A stretch of DNA of 64,000 nucleotides from Mucilaginibacter tundrae (GCF_013408825.1 NZ_JACCBZ010000006.1:124001-188000); one strand, 5' to 3'; shown: positions 52,525-62,325, counted from the first letter of the stretch. Numbers and translations are program-made. Notes: a model not told the origin generated them from the sequence alone.

Positions 52525-54357
52525 ATGCATCTATCTTTTATAGATCTATCAATAATTGCGTTGTATTTACTTACAACCGTATTTATTGGTTTATGGTATC
52601 GCAAAAAAGCACGAAAAAATAAAGAAAGTTATATGCTCGGTGGTAAATCGCTGCCTTGGTATATGCTTGGCCTAAGCGATGCATCAGACATGTTCGACAT
52701 TAGCGGCACCATGTGGATGGTGAGCCTTTGCTTCGCCTACGGTATGAAAAGTATTTGGATACCGTGGCTTTGGCCTGTATTTAACCAGGTATTTTTAATG
52801 ATGTATTTATCCCGCTGGCTACGCCGTTCCAATGCCTCAACCGGTGCCGAGTGGTTAAAAACCAGGTTTGGCGACAGCGGCAAAGCCGTTGGCGCATCGC
52901 ACATTATCGTGATCGTGTTCGCCTTGTTTTGTTGTTTTGGGTATTTGGCTTATGGATTTATCGGCCTCGGTAAATTTATCGAAATATTTGCGCCATGGAA
53001 TGCTGTAAAGGCATATGTGCCGTTCGATGTGCCATTAAAATATGTACCACAATTTTACGGGATAATTTTCACCCTCTTTGCTATGTTTTACTCTATTTTA
53101 GGTGGCATGCATGGCATTGTTTTGGGCGATGTGATCAAATATATTGTAATGACCGCTGCTTGCATCTGGATCTCCATTATCGCTGTAATGAAATTGCAAG
53201 GTCATTTGTTGGATGTACCGAATGGCTGGTATAGTCCATTTTTTGGCTTGCACCTTAACCTAAACTGGACGGGCATCATTACCGAAGTAAACCAAAAAAT
53301 AAAGGAGGACGGCTACTCGCTTTTCGGGGTATTTTTTATGATGATGACCTTCAGAGGATTTTTCGCGGCACTTGCCGGCCCCGCACCGACTTATGATATG
53401 CAGAAGATATTATCTACCCGCACACCCGAGGAGGCTAGTAAGATGAGTGGCTTTGTAAATATCATCCTGTTGCCAATCCGTTACGCGCTGATCATCAGTT
53501 TAACCTTATTAGGGCTATTGTATTATCACCAAATGAACTTGAAAGATGCCACAGGAGCGATTGACTTTGAACGCATCTTACCGGCGGTAATAAATAACTT
53601 TTTACCTGTTGGTTTAGTTGGTTTATTGCTTGCAGGCCTACTTGGGGCTTTCATGAGCACCTTTAGCGGTACACTTAACGCGGCGCAGGCTTATATTGTT
53701 AATGATATTTATGTAAAATATGTAGACCCTAAAGCATCGACTAAAAAAATAATGACGATGAACTATCTGATGGGCATTGTTGTAGTGGCTATAGGTATTT
53801 TATTGGGTTTTTGCATAAAAAATATAAATGCAGCCTTACAATTCATTGTATCAGCATTATATAGCGGCTACATTGTATCAAATGTTTTAAAATGGCATTG
53901 GTGGCGCTTTAATGCTAATGGATTTTTCTGGGGGATGCTAAGCGGCATTGCAACAGCTATGATATTAGCAGTTACCGTTGATGCAGGACATGTTTTGTAT
54001 TGGTTTCCGGTATTATTCGTAGTGTCGATTGCGGGCGCAATCATTGGCACTTACTCATCCCCTCCTACTGAAATTGCTGTTTTACGGTCATTTTACGTTA
54101 ATGTACGCCCATGGGGCGCATGGGGGCATATTGAAGCCTTGGTTAGGGCTGATGATCCAGACTTTCAATCTAACAAAAACTTTAAATTAAATATGTTCAA
54201 TGTGGTAATTGGTACCATCGCACAGCTATGCCTTACCATATTGCCTATGTACTTAATACTGATGCAAAAGTTACCATTAATGGTGACTATAGCCCTACTG
54301 GCTGTCATCATAGTGATACTTAAAAAAACCTGGTGGAATAAATTAAAAGATTATTAA
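52525..54357 (+). CDS. Sodium:solute symporter (SSS family), probable mannobiose importer
   Basis: A 610-residue polytopic inner-membrane protein with about 13-14 helices. SSS-family signs are SYMLGGKSLPWYMLGLS near the start, followed by DASDMFDISGTMW, and the LAGLLGAFMSTFSGTLNAAQ segment near residues 370-390. It is the first gene of the enzyme operon: GH130_1 starts 8 bp after its stop. In Bacteroides fragilis a symporter, cellobiose 2-epimerase and mannosylglucose phosphorylase are encoded together, so import of mannobiose or related disaccharides is likely. The sugar cannot be read from the sequence. Confidence 0.87.
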   Translation: MHLSFIDLSIIALYLLTTVFIGLWYRKKARKNKESYMLGGKSLPWYMLGLSDASDMFDISGTMWMVSLCFAYGMKSIWIPWLWPVFNQVFLMMYLSRWLRRSNASTGAEWLKTRFGDSGKAVGASHIIVIVFALFCCFGYLAYGFIGLGKFIEIFAPWNAVKAYVPFDVPLKYVPQFYGIIFTLFAMFYSILGGMHGIVLGDVIKYIVMTAACIWISIIAVMKLQGHLLDVPNGWYSPFFGLHLNLNWTGIITEVNQKIKEDGYSLFGVFFMMMTFRGFFAALAGPAPTYDMQKILSTRTPEEASKMSGFVNIILLPIRYALIISLTLLGLLYYHQMNLKDATGAIDFERILPAVINNFLPVGLVGLLLAGLLGAFMSTFSGTLNAAQAYIVNDIYVKYVDPKASTKKIMTMNYLMGIVVVAIGILLGFCIKNINAALQFIVSALYSGYIVSNVLKWHWWRFNANGFFWGMLSGIATAMILAVTVDAGHVLYWFPVLFVVSIAGAIIGTYSSPPTEIAVLRSFYVNVRPWGAWGHIEALVRADDPDFQSNKNFKLNMFNVVIGTIAQLCLTILPMYLILMQKLPLMVTIALLAVIIVILKKTWWNKLKDY

Positions 54358-54365
54358 ATACTGAA

Positions 54366-55553
54366 ATGACGAGAGAATTTGAACAACGGTTATCAGCATT
54401 AGAAAATGCTTACGATAAACTAGTTACTATGCCAAATAAAATTGCCGGGCTTGGTAATGGTGTTTATGACCGCTATATAAATCCTGTATTAACAGCAGCC
54501 CATGCGCCGGTTTTTTGGAAATATGATTTAAATCCTAAAACAAACCCTTATTTAATGGAGCGCTTTGGTGTTAACGCGGCATTTAACGCAGGCGCCATAA
54601 AATGGAAAGGCAAATACTTGCTAATGGCCCGTGTGGAAGGTGTTGACCGGAAATCATTCTTCGCGATAGCCGAGAGCCCAAATGGTATAGACAATTTCAC
54701 ATTTTGGGAAATACCTGTTAACATGCCCGAAACAGAGGAGCCTGATACCAACATATATGATGCCCGTTTAACTGAACATGCTGATGGTTGGATATATGCC
54801 TTATTTTGTACTGAAAGGCGCGATCCGGAAGCTCCGATTTATGATCAATCAATGGCGGTTGCTGCTTGCGGTATTGCCCGCACCCACGATTTTATAAATT
54901 GGGAACGTTTGCCCGACCTTAAAACACCATCGGCCCAACAGCGCAATGTTGTATTGCACCCGGAATTTGTTAATGGTAAATATGCTTTTTACACACGCCC
55001 GCAGGATAGTTTTATAAATGCAGGTAAAGGCGGCGGTATAGGTTTTGGTGTGTGCGATGATATTGAGCATGCCGTTATAGATCATGAAGACATCATCGAC
55101 AATAAAATATATCATACTGTTTACGAAGCTAAAAATGGCCAGGGCCCTGCGCCAATTAAAACTGAACATGGATGGCTGCATTTAGCCCATGGTGTGCGTA
55201 ATACAGCGGCGGGTTTAAGGTATGTGTTATATATATTTATGACTGATCTGCACGACCTTACTAAAGTAATTTACAAACCAGGGGGTTATTTTATAGCACC
55301 TGCTGACGATGAATGTATGGGCGATGTACCAAATGTAGTCTTCTGTAACGGTTGGGTAACGGATGAGGATGGCACTGTTTACATTTACTATGCATCATCT
55401 GATACGAGGATGCACGTGGCAACCTCTACCCTGCCTAAGTTGTTAGATTACGTTATGAATAACCCTGCAGATGGTTTGCGTTCGGCAACATCTGTTGACA
55501 CATTAAACAAAATAATTTCGGCTAATAACAATATACTGGCACGTGAAAAATAA
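54366..55553 (+). CDS. GH130_1 4-O-beta-D-mannosyl-D-glucose phosphorylase
   Basis: A 395-residue cytoplasmic enzyme that phosphorolyses mannosyl-beta-1,4-glucose to alpha-mannose-1-phosphate and glucose. The sequence closely follows the characterised Bacteroides fragilis enzyme: GVYDRYINPVLTAAH, NAAFNAGAIKWKGKYLL, RKSFFAIAESPNGIDNF, QQRNVVLHPEF and GWLHLAHGVRNTAAGLRYVL. The catalytic acid corresponds to Asp132 in NIYDARLTEH. There is no signal peptide. It lies between the symporter (8 bp) and the epimerase (7 bp), completing the standard three-gene mannobiose pathway. Its product mannose-1-phosphate could enter the PMM-like/ManA route encoded at 4833-6646. Confidence 0.95.
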   Translation: MTREFEQRLSALENAYDKLVTMPNKIAGLGNGVYDRYINPVLTAAHAPVFWKYDLNPKTNPYLMERFGVNAAFNAGAIKWKGKYLLMARVEGVDRKSFFAIAESPNGIDNFTFWEIPVNMPETEEPDTNIYDARLTEHADGWIYALFCTERRDPEAPIYDQSMAVAACGIARTHDFINWERLPDLKTPSAQQRNVVLHPEFVNGKYAFYTRPQDSFINAGKGGGIGFGVCDDIEHAVIDHEDIIDNKIYHTVYEAKNGQGPAPIKTEHGWLHLAHGVRNTAAGLRYVLYIFMTDLHDLTKVIYKPGGYFIAPADDECMGDVPNVVFCNGWVTDEDGTVYIYYASSDTRMHVATSTLPKLLDYVMNNPADGLRSATSVDTLNKIISANNNILAREK

Positions 55554-55560
55554 ATGATAA

Positions 55561-56784
55561 GTGGAAGAGATAGTAAATAATCGGACTGTTGAAGATCATC
55601 TCTCAATATTAAAAAATGAGCTAAGCGATGAGCTGGCAAATATTTTAAATTATTGGATGAAATATACCCCTGACGAGGTATATGGCGGCTTTGTGGGGCG
55701 AATTGACGAAAGCAATCTGATGGTTGCTAACGCTCCGAAAGGTTCCGTCTTAAATTCGAGAATATTGTGGTCGTTTTCATCGGCTTATAACCTTACTAAA
55801 AATGCTGATTATTTGTTATATGCTGAAAGAGCGTATCAGTATATAATTGATCATATAATTGATAAAAAGTTTGGGGGCGTTTACTGGTCGGTGGATTATG
55901 AAGGCAATCCTTTAGATACCAAAAAGCAGGTGTATGCGTCCGCTTTTACCATTTACGGGCTGAGTGAATATTATATTGCAACAGGGAAGGAAAAAGCCAG
56001 GGCTCTGGCAATCGAGCTATATAATTTATTAGTTAAAAACAGTTTTGATACTAAAAACACTGGTTATTTAGAGGCCTTTACCAGGGATTGGCAACCTATC
56101 GATGACCTACGCTTAAGTGCCAAGGATGCCAATGAGAAAAAGACGATGAACACTCATTTGCATGTTTTGGAGGCTTATACAAATTTATATCGCATTTGGC
56201 AGGATGATCAGTTAAAAGCACAGATCGAACTATTGATCCATAATTTTTTAGATCATTTTATTGATCTGCAAACGCATCACTGCTTATTATTTTTTGATGA
56301 GGGGTGGAACAGTAAATCAGGACTGATATCCTATGGGCACGATATTGAGGCTACCTGGCTTTTGCAGGAAGCCGCTGAAGTGATAAATAATATTTTTTTA
56401 CTGGAAAAAATTAAAACTGTCAATATTACAATAACTGACGCAACGATTACCGGTTTGGACGATGATGGCGGCCTTTGGTATGAATATGAACCTGCCGATC
56501 ATCACCTTAGTAAACAAAAACATTGGTGGGTGCAGGCTGAGGCCATTGTTGGATTTTATAATACCTGGCAAATTACAGGCAATACGAAATACCTTGCTAT
56601 AGTTGAGAAAAACTGGCAATATATTAAAGCTAAAATATTAGATAAACAAAATGGAGAGTGGCTTTGGGGAATAGATAAAAACGGTGAACCTATGAAGGGC
56701 GAAGATAAGGCGGGCCTTTGGAAATGCCCTTATCATAACAGCCGGGCATGTATGGAAATTATTAAACGGACAAGTAAATTATGA
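55561..56784 (+). CDS. Cellobiose 2-epimerase (AGE superfamily)
   Basis: A 407-residue cytoplasmic (alpha/alpha)6-barrel enzyme that converts mannobiose to mannosylglucose by epimerising C2 of the reducing sugar. The active-site elements are present: RILWSFSSAY (67-76), the histidines of NTHLHVLEAY (His199, His201), YGHDIEATWLL (His260, Glu263), WWVQAEAIVGFY (322-333), and the final histidine His392 in PYHNSR. The start is a GTG at 55561; an in-frame stop lies just upstream and an overlapping ATG at 55554 is in another frame and closes quickly. It is translationally coupled to the next gene through ATGA at 56781-56784. Confidence 0.92.
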   Translation: MEEIVNNRTVEDHLSILKNELSDELANILNYWMKYTPDEVYGGFVGRIDESNLMVANAPKGSVLNSRILWSFSSAYNLTKNADYLLYAERAYQYIIDHIIDKKFGGVYWSVDYEGNPLDTKKQVYASAFTIYGLSEYYIATGKEKARALAIELYNLLVKNSFDTKNTGYLEAFTRDWQPIDDLRLSAKDANEKKTMNTHLHVLEAYTNLYRIWQDDQLKAQIELLIHNFLDHFIDLQTHHCLLFFDEGWNSKSGLISYGHDIEATWLLQEAAEVINNIFLLEKIKTVNITITDATITGLDDDGGLWYEYEPADHHLSKQKHWWVQAEAIVGFYNTWQITGNTKYLAIVEKNWQYIKAKILDKQNGEWLWGIDKNGEPMKGEDKAGLWKCPYHNSRACMEIIKRTSKL

Positions 56785-58535
56785 GAAACTTAAACAAAAC
56801 ACTATTAGCTATTGTCTGCTGCGGCCTATTATTACAGGCTTGTAAAAAGAGTAGCTCGAACGGAGGAGGCGGTATGGCTACCGATACAACACCAACAACT
56901 ATAACTCCGCCAACTGAACCTGCTATTGCCAATACACAAGGTTTTTTCCTGAATAACTGGACGGCCAAAACGTGGATAGCACCAGCTACTACGGCGGCCG
57001 ACAAACCGTCGTCAGCCGGTGCAGTTATTGTTACTGTTGATTTAAGCAAGGAAATTACTAAAGTATCAAATTTGGAGTATGGCAATAATAGTAACCCTTT
57101 TATGGGGCAAATCTCTACTGTGCCCACATTGATCAATAATATCACCAGCTTATCACCTAATATTCTGAGGTTTCCTGGTGGCAGCCTTTCTGATATTTAT
57201 TTCTGGAACCAAACGTCGGCCCCACCTGCGGACGCGCCCGCCAATTTATTGGATGACCAGGGCAACTCGGCGGCTGCGGGTTACTGGTTTGGCAATAACC
57301 CCGGCACATGGACAATGACTGTTGATGACTATTATTCAACACTACAACAAACACACAGTACAGGGCTTATAACTGTAAATTATGGTTATGCCCGTTATGG
57401 TACTAGCGCCAACCCGGTTGCTGCCGCGGCGCATTTAGCGGCCGATTGGGTAAGGTATGATAAAGGCCGTACAACCTATTGGGAAGTAGGTAATGAAATT
57501 TATGGAAATTGGGAAGCTGGTTATCGCATTGACCAAACACAAAACAAGGATGGCCAGGTGCAAATTCAGGATGGCACGACCTATGGCAAACACTTTAAAG
57601 TATTTGCTGATTCGATGCGAGCAGCTGCAACACAAGTTGGTAACGCAGGCATTAAAATAGGAATAGTAATTGATGGTGCTAATGACCAAAATGGTGCAAG
57701 TAATGGACAGGTGAGCAACTGGAACAGTAATGTATTTACCGCAGCGGGAAATACAGCAGACTTTTTTGTTGTGCATAATTACTATACCCCTTACGATCAA
57801 AACTCTACCGCGGCAGTAATTTTAGGCACACCTGAGCCGGGTACCAGTCAGATGATGGCCTGGATAAAATCATCTGCATCAGCAGCAGGGGTTACACAAC
57901 TACCGGTTGCAATGGACGAATGGAACATACAATCAACCGGGTCAGCCCAAATGGTTTCGAACGTTGCAGGCGTACATGCGGTAATGGTGCTTGGCGAAGC
58001 ACTGAAAAATCAGATCAGTATGACTAGTCGCTGGGATTTGGCTAACGCGTACTCAAATGGAGATGATATGGGTATGTTTAATAATTCATCCCCATCGGGA
58101 GATGCCGAACCAAACGCACCTGCATGGAACCCCCGTCCGGCATTTTACTACATGTATTTTTTCCAACATTATATTGGGGATCACCTGCTTACCACGGCAT
58201 CCAGCAACGCAGATATAGCAGCATATGGATCTTCATATAGTTCAGGGCAAGCGGGTGTTATTTTAGTGAACAAAGGTAGCGGCACACATACCGTACAAAT
58301 TAACTTTAGAAACTTCGCAGAGGGTAGTAATTACTATTACTATACCTTAAGCGGAGGGACTGATAATGCGCCATTTTCGCACAAAGTGTATGTTAACGGA
58401 ACAGGTCCATCAACAGCATCAGGCGGCCCGTCTAATTACGCGACAATCCCGGCCAATGTTTCGAGTACAAGTGGAGGAATATTAGTTTCAATTCCTGCAA
58501 ACAGCGCCGTATATTTAGTGGCCGATAAAAAATAA
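56781..58535 (+). CDS. Clan GH-A-like lipoprotein hydrolase, GH51-related, family unassigned
   Basis: A 584-residue lipoprotein (Cys21 in LLQAC, then a Ser/Gly linker and Thr/Pro stretch). The barrel has ILRFPGGSLSDIYFWN (about 128-142), a likely acid/base Glu239 in TYWEVGNEIYGNWE, and a likely nucleophile Glu380 in LPVAMDEWN, followed by a C-terminal beta-sandwich with VILVNKGSG. The NE and DEWN motifs are those of clan GH-A and nearest GH51, but the full sequence does not fit an arabinofuranosidase I recognise. It overlaps the epimerase stop by 4 bp and precedes GH27 by 6 bp, so a surface role on mannan is likely. Endo-mannanase, endo-glucanase or arabinofuranosidase activity are all possible. 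Confidence 0.7.
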   Translation: MRNLNKTLLAIVCCGLLLQACKKSSSNGGGGMATDTTPTTITPPTEPAIANTQGFFLNNWTAKTWIAPATTAADKPSSAGAVIVTVDLSKEITKVSNLEYGNNSNPFMGQISTVPTLINNITSLSPNILRFPGGSLSDIYFWNQTSAPPADAPANLLDDQGNSAAAGYWFGNNPGTWTMTVDDYYSTLQQTHSTGLITVNYGYARYGTSANPVAAAAHLAADWVRYDKGRTTYWEVGNEIYGNWEAGYRIDQTQNKDGQVQIQDGTTYGKHFKVFADSMRAAATQVGNAGIKIGIVIDGANDQNGASNGQVSNWNSNVFTAAGNTADFFVVHNYYTPYDQNSTAAVILGTPEPGTSQMMAWIKSSASAAGVTQLPVAMDEWNIQSTGSAQMVSNVAGVHAVMVLGEALKNQISMTSRWDLANAYSNGDDMGMFNNSSPSGDAEPNAPAWNPRPAFYYMYFFQHYIGDHLLTTASSNADIAAYGSSYSSGQAGVILVNKGSGTHTVQINFRNFAEGSNYYYYTLSGGTDNAPFSHKVYVNGTGPSTASGGPSNYATIPANVSSTSGGILVSIPANSAVYLVADKK

Positions 58536-58541
58536 CTAATT

Positions 58542-59765
58542 ATGAGACCTACCTTTTATAAACTATTACTAGTGGTAATATGCTGTTTCAGCAGCGCAAA
58601 TTTATTCGCGCAAAAGTTTGAAGAGCTGGCGCAGACCCCACCAATGGGCTGGAACAGCTGGAACACATTCCAAACCAATATTAACGAGCAAATGCTACGT
58701 GATATGGTCGATGCTTACGTATCGTCTGGCATGCGAGATGCCGGTTACACTTATTTTGTATTGGATGATGGCTGGATGGCAATGCAACGAGATAACAACG
58801 GCAGTTTGGTTGCTGATCCAAAGAAATTCCCAAGCGGAATGAAGGCCTTTGCCGATTACGTGCACTCGAAAGGATTAAAATTTGGTATTTATAACTGCGC
58901 AGGTACGCATACCTGTGCGGGTTATCCCGGCACACATGGTTACGAGTACCAGGATGCCAGATTATATGCATCGTGGGGTGTTGATTATTTAAAATACGAT
59001 TGGTGCAATACCGACAGCATAAATGCGCGTGATGCTTATTTGACCATGAGCCGGGCCATTCGCGCAGCGGGCAGGCCAATGGTTTTTAGTCTTTGCGAGT
59101 GGGGAAATCATGCACCCTGGCTTTGGGCAAAAAACATAGGCCAGCTTTGGCGTACTACTACTGATATTCATGCAGGGTTTGCACAAGACCTAAACAACGG
59201 TACCTGGACGTCATTTGGTGTTTTGCACATTTTGGATTTACAGGATCATATCAGGCAATATGCAGGCCCCAGCCATTGGAATGACCCGGATATGCTGGAG
59301 GTTGGCAACGGAATGACTTATGCTGAAGATAAATCTCATTTTTCATTATGGTGTATGCTTGCAGCACCATTGATTTCGGGTAACGATTTACGTAAAATGT
59401 CGCCACAAACAATATCCATTTTAACTAATAAGGAGGTTATCGCGGTAGACCAGGATTCGTTGGGTATGGAGTGTTTTAAATATTACTCTTTTGATGGCAT
59501 GGAGATCTTTGTAAAAGCATTGAAAGATAACAGCCTCGCGGTTTGCTTTTTAAACCGTTCATCGCGCCAGCAAAATATTGACTTCGACTGGAAAGAACAT
59601 GTGATCACTGATACTATATCAAAACTAGATATCGACTTTAATAAAAACACGTATGCATTGCGTGACCTTTGGGCTAAAAAGAATATCGGCACAACCAATA
59701 AGCCACTAAAACAATCCATTGGCTCGCATGAAGTATTGATGCTTAAATTAAGTAAAGTAAACTAA
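58542..59765 (+). CDS. Secreted GH27 alpha-galactosidase
   Basis: A 407-residue exported enzyme (signal peptide to about LFAQ24) that removes alpha-1,6-galactose side chains from galactomannan. The GH27 signature TPPMGWNSWNTF is at 32-43, DDGWM at 75-79, the nucleophile is Asp153 in YLKYDWCNTD, and the acid/base is Asp208 in LWRTTTDIH. SHWNDPDMLEVGNG is also typical. The length fits barrel plus small C-terminal beta domain. It shares the stop/start overlap TAATG with the GH26 gene at 59763-59767. Confidence 0.94.
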   Translation: MRPTFYKLLLVVICCFSSANLFAQKFEELAQTPPMGWNSWNTFQTNINEQMLRDMVDAYVSSGMRDAGYTYFVLDDGWMAMQRDNNGSLVADPKKFPSGMKAFADYVHSKGLKFGIYNCAGTHTCAGYPGTHGYEYQDARLYASWGVDYLKYDWCNTDSINARDAYLTMSRAIRAAGRPMVFSLCEWGNHAPWLWAKNIGQLWRTTTDIHAGFAQDLNNGTWTSFGVLHILDLQDHIRQYAGPSHWNDPDMLEVGNGMTYAEDKSHFSLWCMLAAPLISGNDLRKMSPQTISILTNKEVIAVDQDSLGMECFKYYSFDGMEIFVKALKDNSLAVCFLNRSSRQQNIDFDWKEHVITDTISKLDIDFNKNTYALRDLWAKKNIGTTNKPLKQSIGSHEVLMLKLSKVN

Positions 59766-60889
59766 TGAAAAAGCCTATAATCCTACTGTCGGCCTTGTTG
59801 TGCAGCTCGGTGGGCTTTGCACAGCAATTATATGTGCCAAGTGATAAACTGGCCACTTATGAAACAGTGCAGCTTTACAGCAGCATGCAACGTTTGGTAG
59901 GTGCAGGAACATTATTTGGGCACCATGATGATACTGCTTACGGTGTAGGTTGGCAGGACCAAGACACCCGCTCGGATGTAAAAAGTGTTACCGGCTCCTA
60001 CCCTGCGTTATACGAATGGGATTTTGCGAGGATGGAACATAAACGCGATAGCGACATTAACGGACACCCGTTTAAACGCCAGCGCAAACTGGTTAGGGAG
60101 GCTTATGACCGAGGCGGCATTAATGAGTTCTGTTGGCATATGGATAACCCATCTAACGGAAAATCGGCTTGGGATACTACCCATAACAGCGTTGCGGATA
60201 TTATACCGGGCGGCTCGCATCATGATGTTTATGTTAAGTATTTAGATAATATTGCTGAATATGCCCACACATTGAAAGGACCGGATGGCGAAGCTATTCC
60301 TTTCCTTTTCAGGCCATTTCATGAACTTACGGGGAATTGGTTTTGGTGGGGTAGAAATGATTGCACACCGGATGAATTCAAAACCTTATGGCGCTTTACT
60401 ATTGATTATTTGCGCAATACAAAAAAACTGCATAACCTGCTGATTGTGTATTCTGTAGCTGATTTTAATACCAAAGAAGACTTTTTAGCAAGATATCCCG
60501 GCGACGATTACGTAGATGTAATAGGCTTTGATAATTACTGCTACAACAGTGTAAAAAACTATGCCTATAATTTAGATAAACGAATGGGTTTACAACTGGC
60601 AATAGCAAAGGAGCATCATAAATTGGCTTGCCTTGCCGAAACAGGCTATCAAGGTATACCACAGGCTGATTTTTGGACCAGCGTTTTATTACCTAAATTG
60701 CAGAAGTATCCGCAAACATCATTTGTATTGGTTTGGCGTAATTGGAAAACAACACATTTTTACGCGCCTTATCCGGGGCAGGTTAGCGCGGATGATTTCG
60801 TTAAGTTTGCAAAGGATGATCACACTATGTTTCAAAACCGTTTAACACCTCTGGCGGTGTATGGTAAATATATCCCGCCAATTCAATAA
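59765..60889 (+). CDS. Secreted GH26 endo-beta-1,4-mannanase
   Basis: A 374-residue exported enzyme (signal peptide to about GFAQ20) that cuts beta-1,4-mannan chains. GH26 features: GTLFGHHDDTAYG (48-60), HMDNPSNG (125-132), acid/base Glu187 in LFRPFHELTGNWFWWG, and nucleophile Glu292 in ACLAETGYQ. It has no lipobox and no extra carbohydrate-binding module. Bacteroidota enzymes of this type often release mannobiose, which would feed the symporter and epimerase of the same operon. The CE2 gene follows after 6 bp. Confidence 0.94.
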   Translation: MKKPIILLSALLCSSVGFAQQLYVPSDKLATYETVQLYSSMQRLVGAGTLFGHHDDTAYGVGWQDQDTRSDVKSVTGSYPALYEWDFARMEHKRDSDINGHPFKRQRKLVREAYDRGGINEFCWHMDNPSNGKSAWDTTHNSVADIIPGGSHHDVYVKYLDNIAEYAHTLKGPDGEAIPFLFRPFHELTGNWFWWGRNDCTPDEFKTLWRFTIDYLRNTKKLHNLLIVYSVADFNTKEDFLARYPGDDYVDVIGFDNYCYNSVKNYAYNLDKRMGLQLAIAKEHHKLACLAETGYQGIPQADFWTSVLLPKLQKYPQTSFVLVWRNWKTTHFYAPYPGQVSADDFVKFAKDDHTMFQNRLTPLAVYGKYIPPIQ

Positions 60890-60895
60890 TATTAA

Positions 60896-61969
60896 ATGAA
60901 GTATCTTTTTTGTTTATTCATTGCCGCTCTCACCACATTTTGCGCTATCGCGAAGCCTCTAAAACATAAAGAGTTAACATTTTTCGCTGCCGATAATCCT
61001 AAAATTAAATATGTTGGCAGGGTTGATTTTGATAATCCCCTAGCACCGCGTTTTTGGAATCCGGGTGTATATGTACAAGCTAAGTTTAAAGGCACATCGT
61101 TAGAAATCACTGTTAATGACGAAACGCTCTATGGCGTAACCCATAATTATTTGGAGATAGTTATTGATAACAATACGCCTATCAGAATACAAACCACCGG
61201 GAAGGTTAGTCATTTGTTAGTTGCCAGCAATCTTTCATCCGGATCGCATACAGTGACTATCTGTAAGGATACAGAATCCGGCATTGGTTATATTGAGTTT
61301 GTGGGGATGAAATGCGAAGAGCTATTGCCTATGCATAAACCTAAAAGGAAAATTGAATTTATAGGCGATTCCATAACCTGTGGTTCGAGCATGGATGTTT
61401 CAAGCGTTAAATGCGATCAGGGCAAATGGTACGATCAGCACAATGCATATATGAGTTATGGGCCGACTACTGCGCGTATGCTTGATGCACAGTGGCATGT
61501 AACCGCGGTATCGGGCATTGGCCTTATCCATAGCTGCTGCAATATGAATATACTTATGCCGCAGGTTTTTGACAAAGTAAATTTACGGGCTGATACCTTA
61601 CGATGGAACTTCAGCAAATATACTCCTGATGTAGTTACCATTTGCCTTGGGCAAAACGACGGCAAACAGGATTCTGCGGCTTTTTGCAGCGCTTACGTGG
61701 GTTTTATTAAACAAATCAGGTCTCATTACCCTAAAGCAGATATCGTTTGCCTGAACAGCCCTATGGGCAACCTTGAGCTAACCGCGATGCTGAAGAATTA
61801 CATTATAGGCATCCAACAGTACATGAATAATGCCGGAGATAATAGGGTATCTCATTTCTTTTTCCCGGGAGGGTATAATAAAGGTTGTGGTAGTCACCCG
61901 GATATGGCGCAACACCAATTGATCGCCGAACAGCTTTCGGGGTATTTGAAGCAGTTGGAGAAGTGGTAA
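60896..61969 (+). CDS. Secreted CE2 acetyl esterase
   Basis: A 357-residue exported esterase of carbohydrate esterase family 2. After a signal peptide (to about residue 20) comes an N-terminal jelly-roll (YVGRVDFDNPLAPRFWNPG; EITVND, about 40-135). The SGNH hydrolase domain follows, with the nucleophile Ser in FIGDSITCGSS, GQNDG in block III, and the late catalytic His in CGSHPDMAQH. CE2 enzymes remove O-acetyl groups from mannan and xylan side positions. It is the last gene of the operon and implies acetylated (gluco)mannan as substrate. A long inverted repeat at 61990-62033 followed by a T run may be the operon terminator. Confidence 0.92.
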   Translation: MKYLFCLFIAALTTFCAIAKPLKHKELTFFAADNPKIKYVGRVDFDNPLAPRFWNPGVYVQAKFKGTSLEITVNDETLYGVTHNYLEIVIDNNTPIRIQTTGKVSHLLVASNLSSGSHTVTICKDTESGIGYIEFVGMKCEELLPMHKPKRKIEFIGDSITCGSSMDVSSVKCDQGKWYDQHNAYMSYGPTTARMLDAQWHVTAVSGIGLIHSCCNMNILMPQVFDKVNLRADTLRWNFSKYTPDVVTICLGQNDGKQDSAAFCSAYVGFIKQIRSHYPKADIVCLNSPMGNLELTAMLKNYIIGIQQYMNNAGDNRVSHFFFPGGYNKGCGSHPDMAQHQLIAEQLSGYLKQLEKW

Positions 61970-62262
61970 CAGGTACGTAAATAACGCGCGTGTACCACAA
62001 ATACACATGGCACAGTTGGTACATTTGGTACACTTTTTGCGCTAAAAACGCCCTAAAAACCTACAAAAAGGCTTTTATTAACTCTATTTTTGTGCATTTT
62101 ATTGCCCATTTTAGCTCGAAAAATCGCATTTTCAGGCCAAATTATGCCCAAAAACAACTAATTTTTACTGCTTTTTGCCCTAATTTTGCTTGAAAAGATC
62201 GGCATTTACGCATGTTAGATTCAAAATGAAACAGTTTGATACAGTTAAAATGATAAAAACTC
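61970..62262. other. Spacer between convergent CE2 and GH2 genes
   Basis: About 290 bp. GTGTACCA (61990-61997) and TGGTACAC (62026-62033) form an inverted repeat with a 28-nt loop, followed by TTTTT; this may terminate the mannan operon. Inside it TTGGTACA occurs twice, 9 bp apart (62016 and 62025). The rest is AT-rich with no credible gene; a 67-codon plus-strand frame at 61990-62193 is low-complexity. Confidence 0.4.
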
Positions 62263-62282
62263 CCGAAGTTTTGAAACTTCGG
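62263..62282 (-). terminator. Terminator of the GH2 gene
   Basis: CCGAAGTTT and AAACTTCGG form a perfect 9-bp stem with a two-base loop gap. On the minus strand it is followed by GAGTTTTTATCATTTT. It lies 43 bp past the GH2 stop. Confidence 0.75.
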
Positions 62283-62325
62283 AAGTCTGACTGAATAACA
62301 AAATGGTCTTTAGTGAATACGCGTA

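Noticed and set aside
54849..55181. 110-codon minus-strand ORF inside GH130_1
   Set aside because: It is fully antisense to a strongly conserved enzyme and shows no independent support.
56762..57145. 127-codon minus-strand ORF over the start of the GH-A lipoprotein gene
   Set aside because: It is antisense to a coding frame with clear lipobox and catalytic motifs; its hydrophobicity mirrors the Ala/Gly/Thr-rich linker on the other strand.
58681..59079. 132-codon minus-strand ORF inside the GH27 gene
   Set aside because: It lies wholly antisense to a well-supported alpha-galactosidase, is rich in His, Arg and Cys as expected of a shadow frame, and has no family features.
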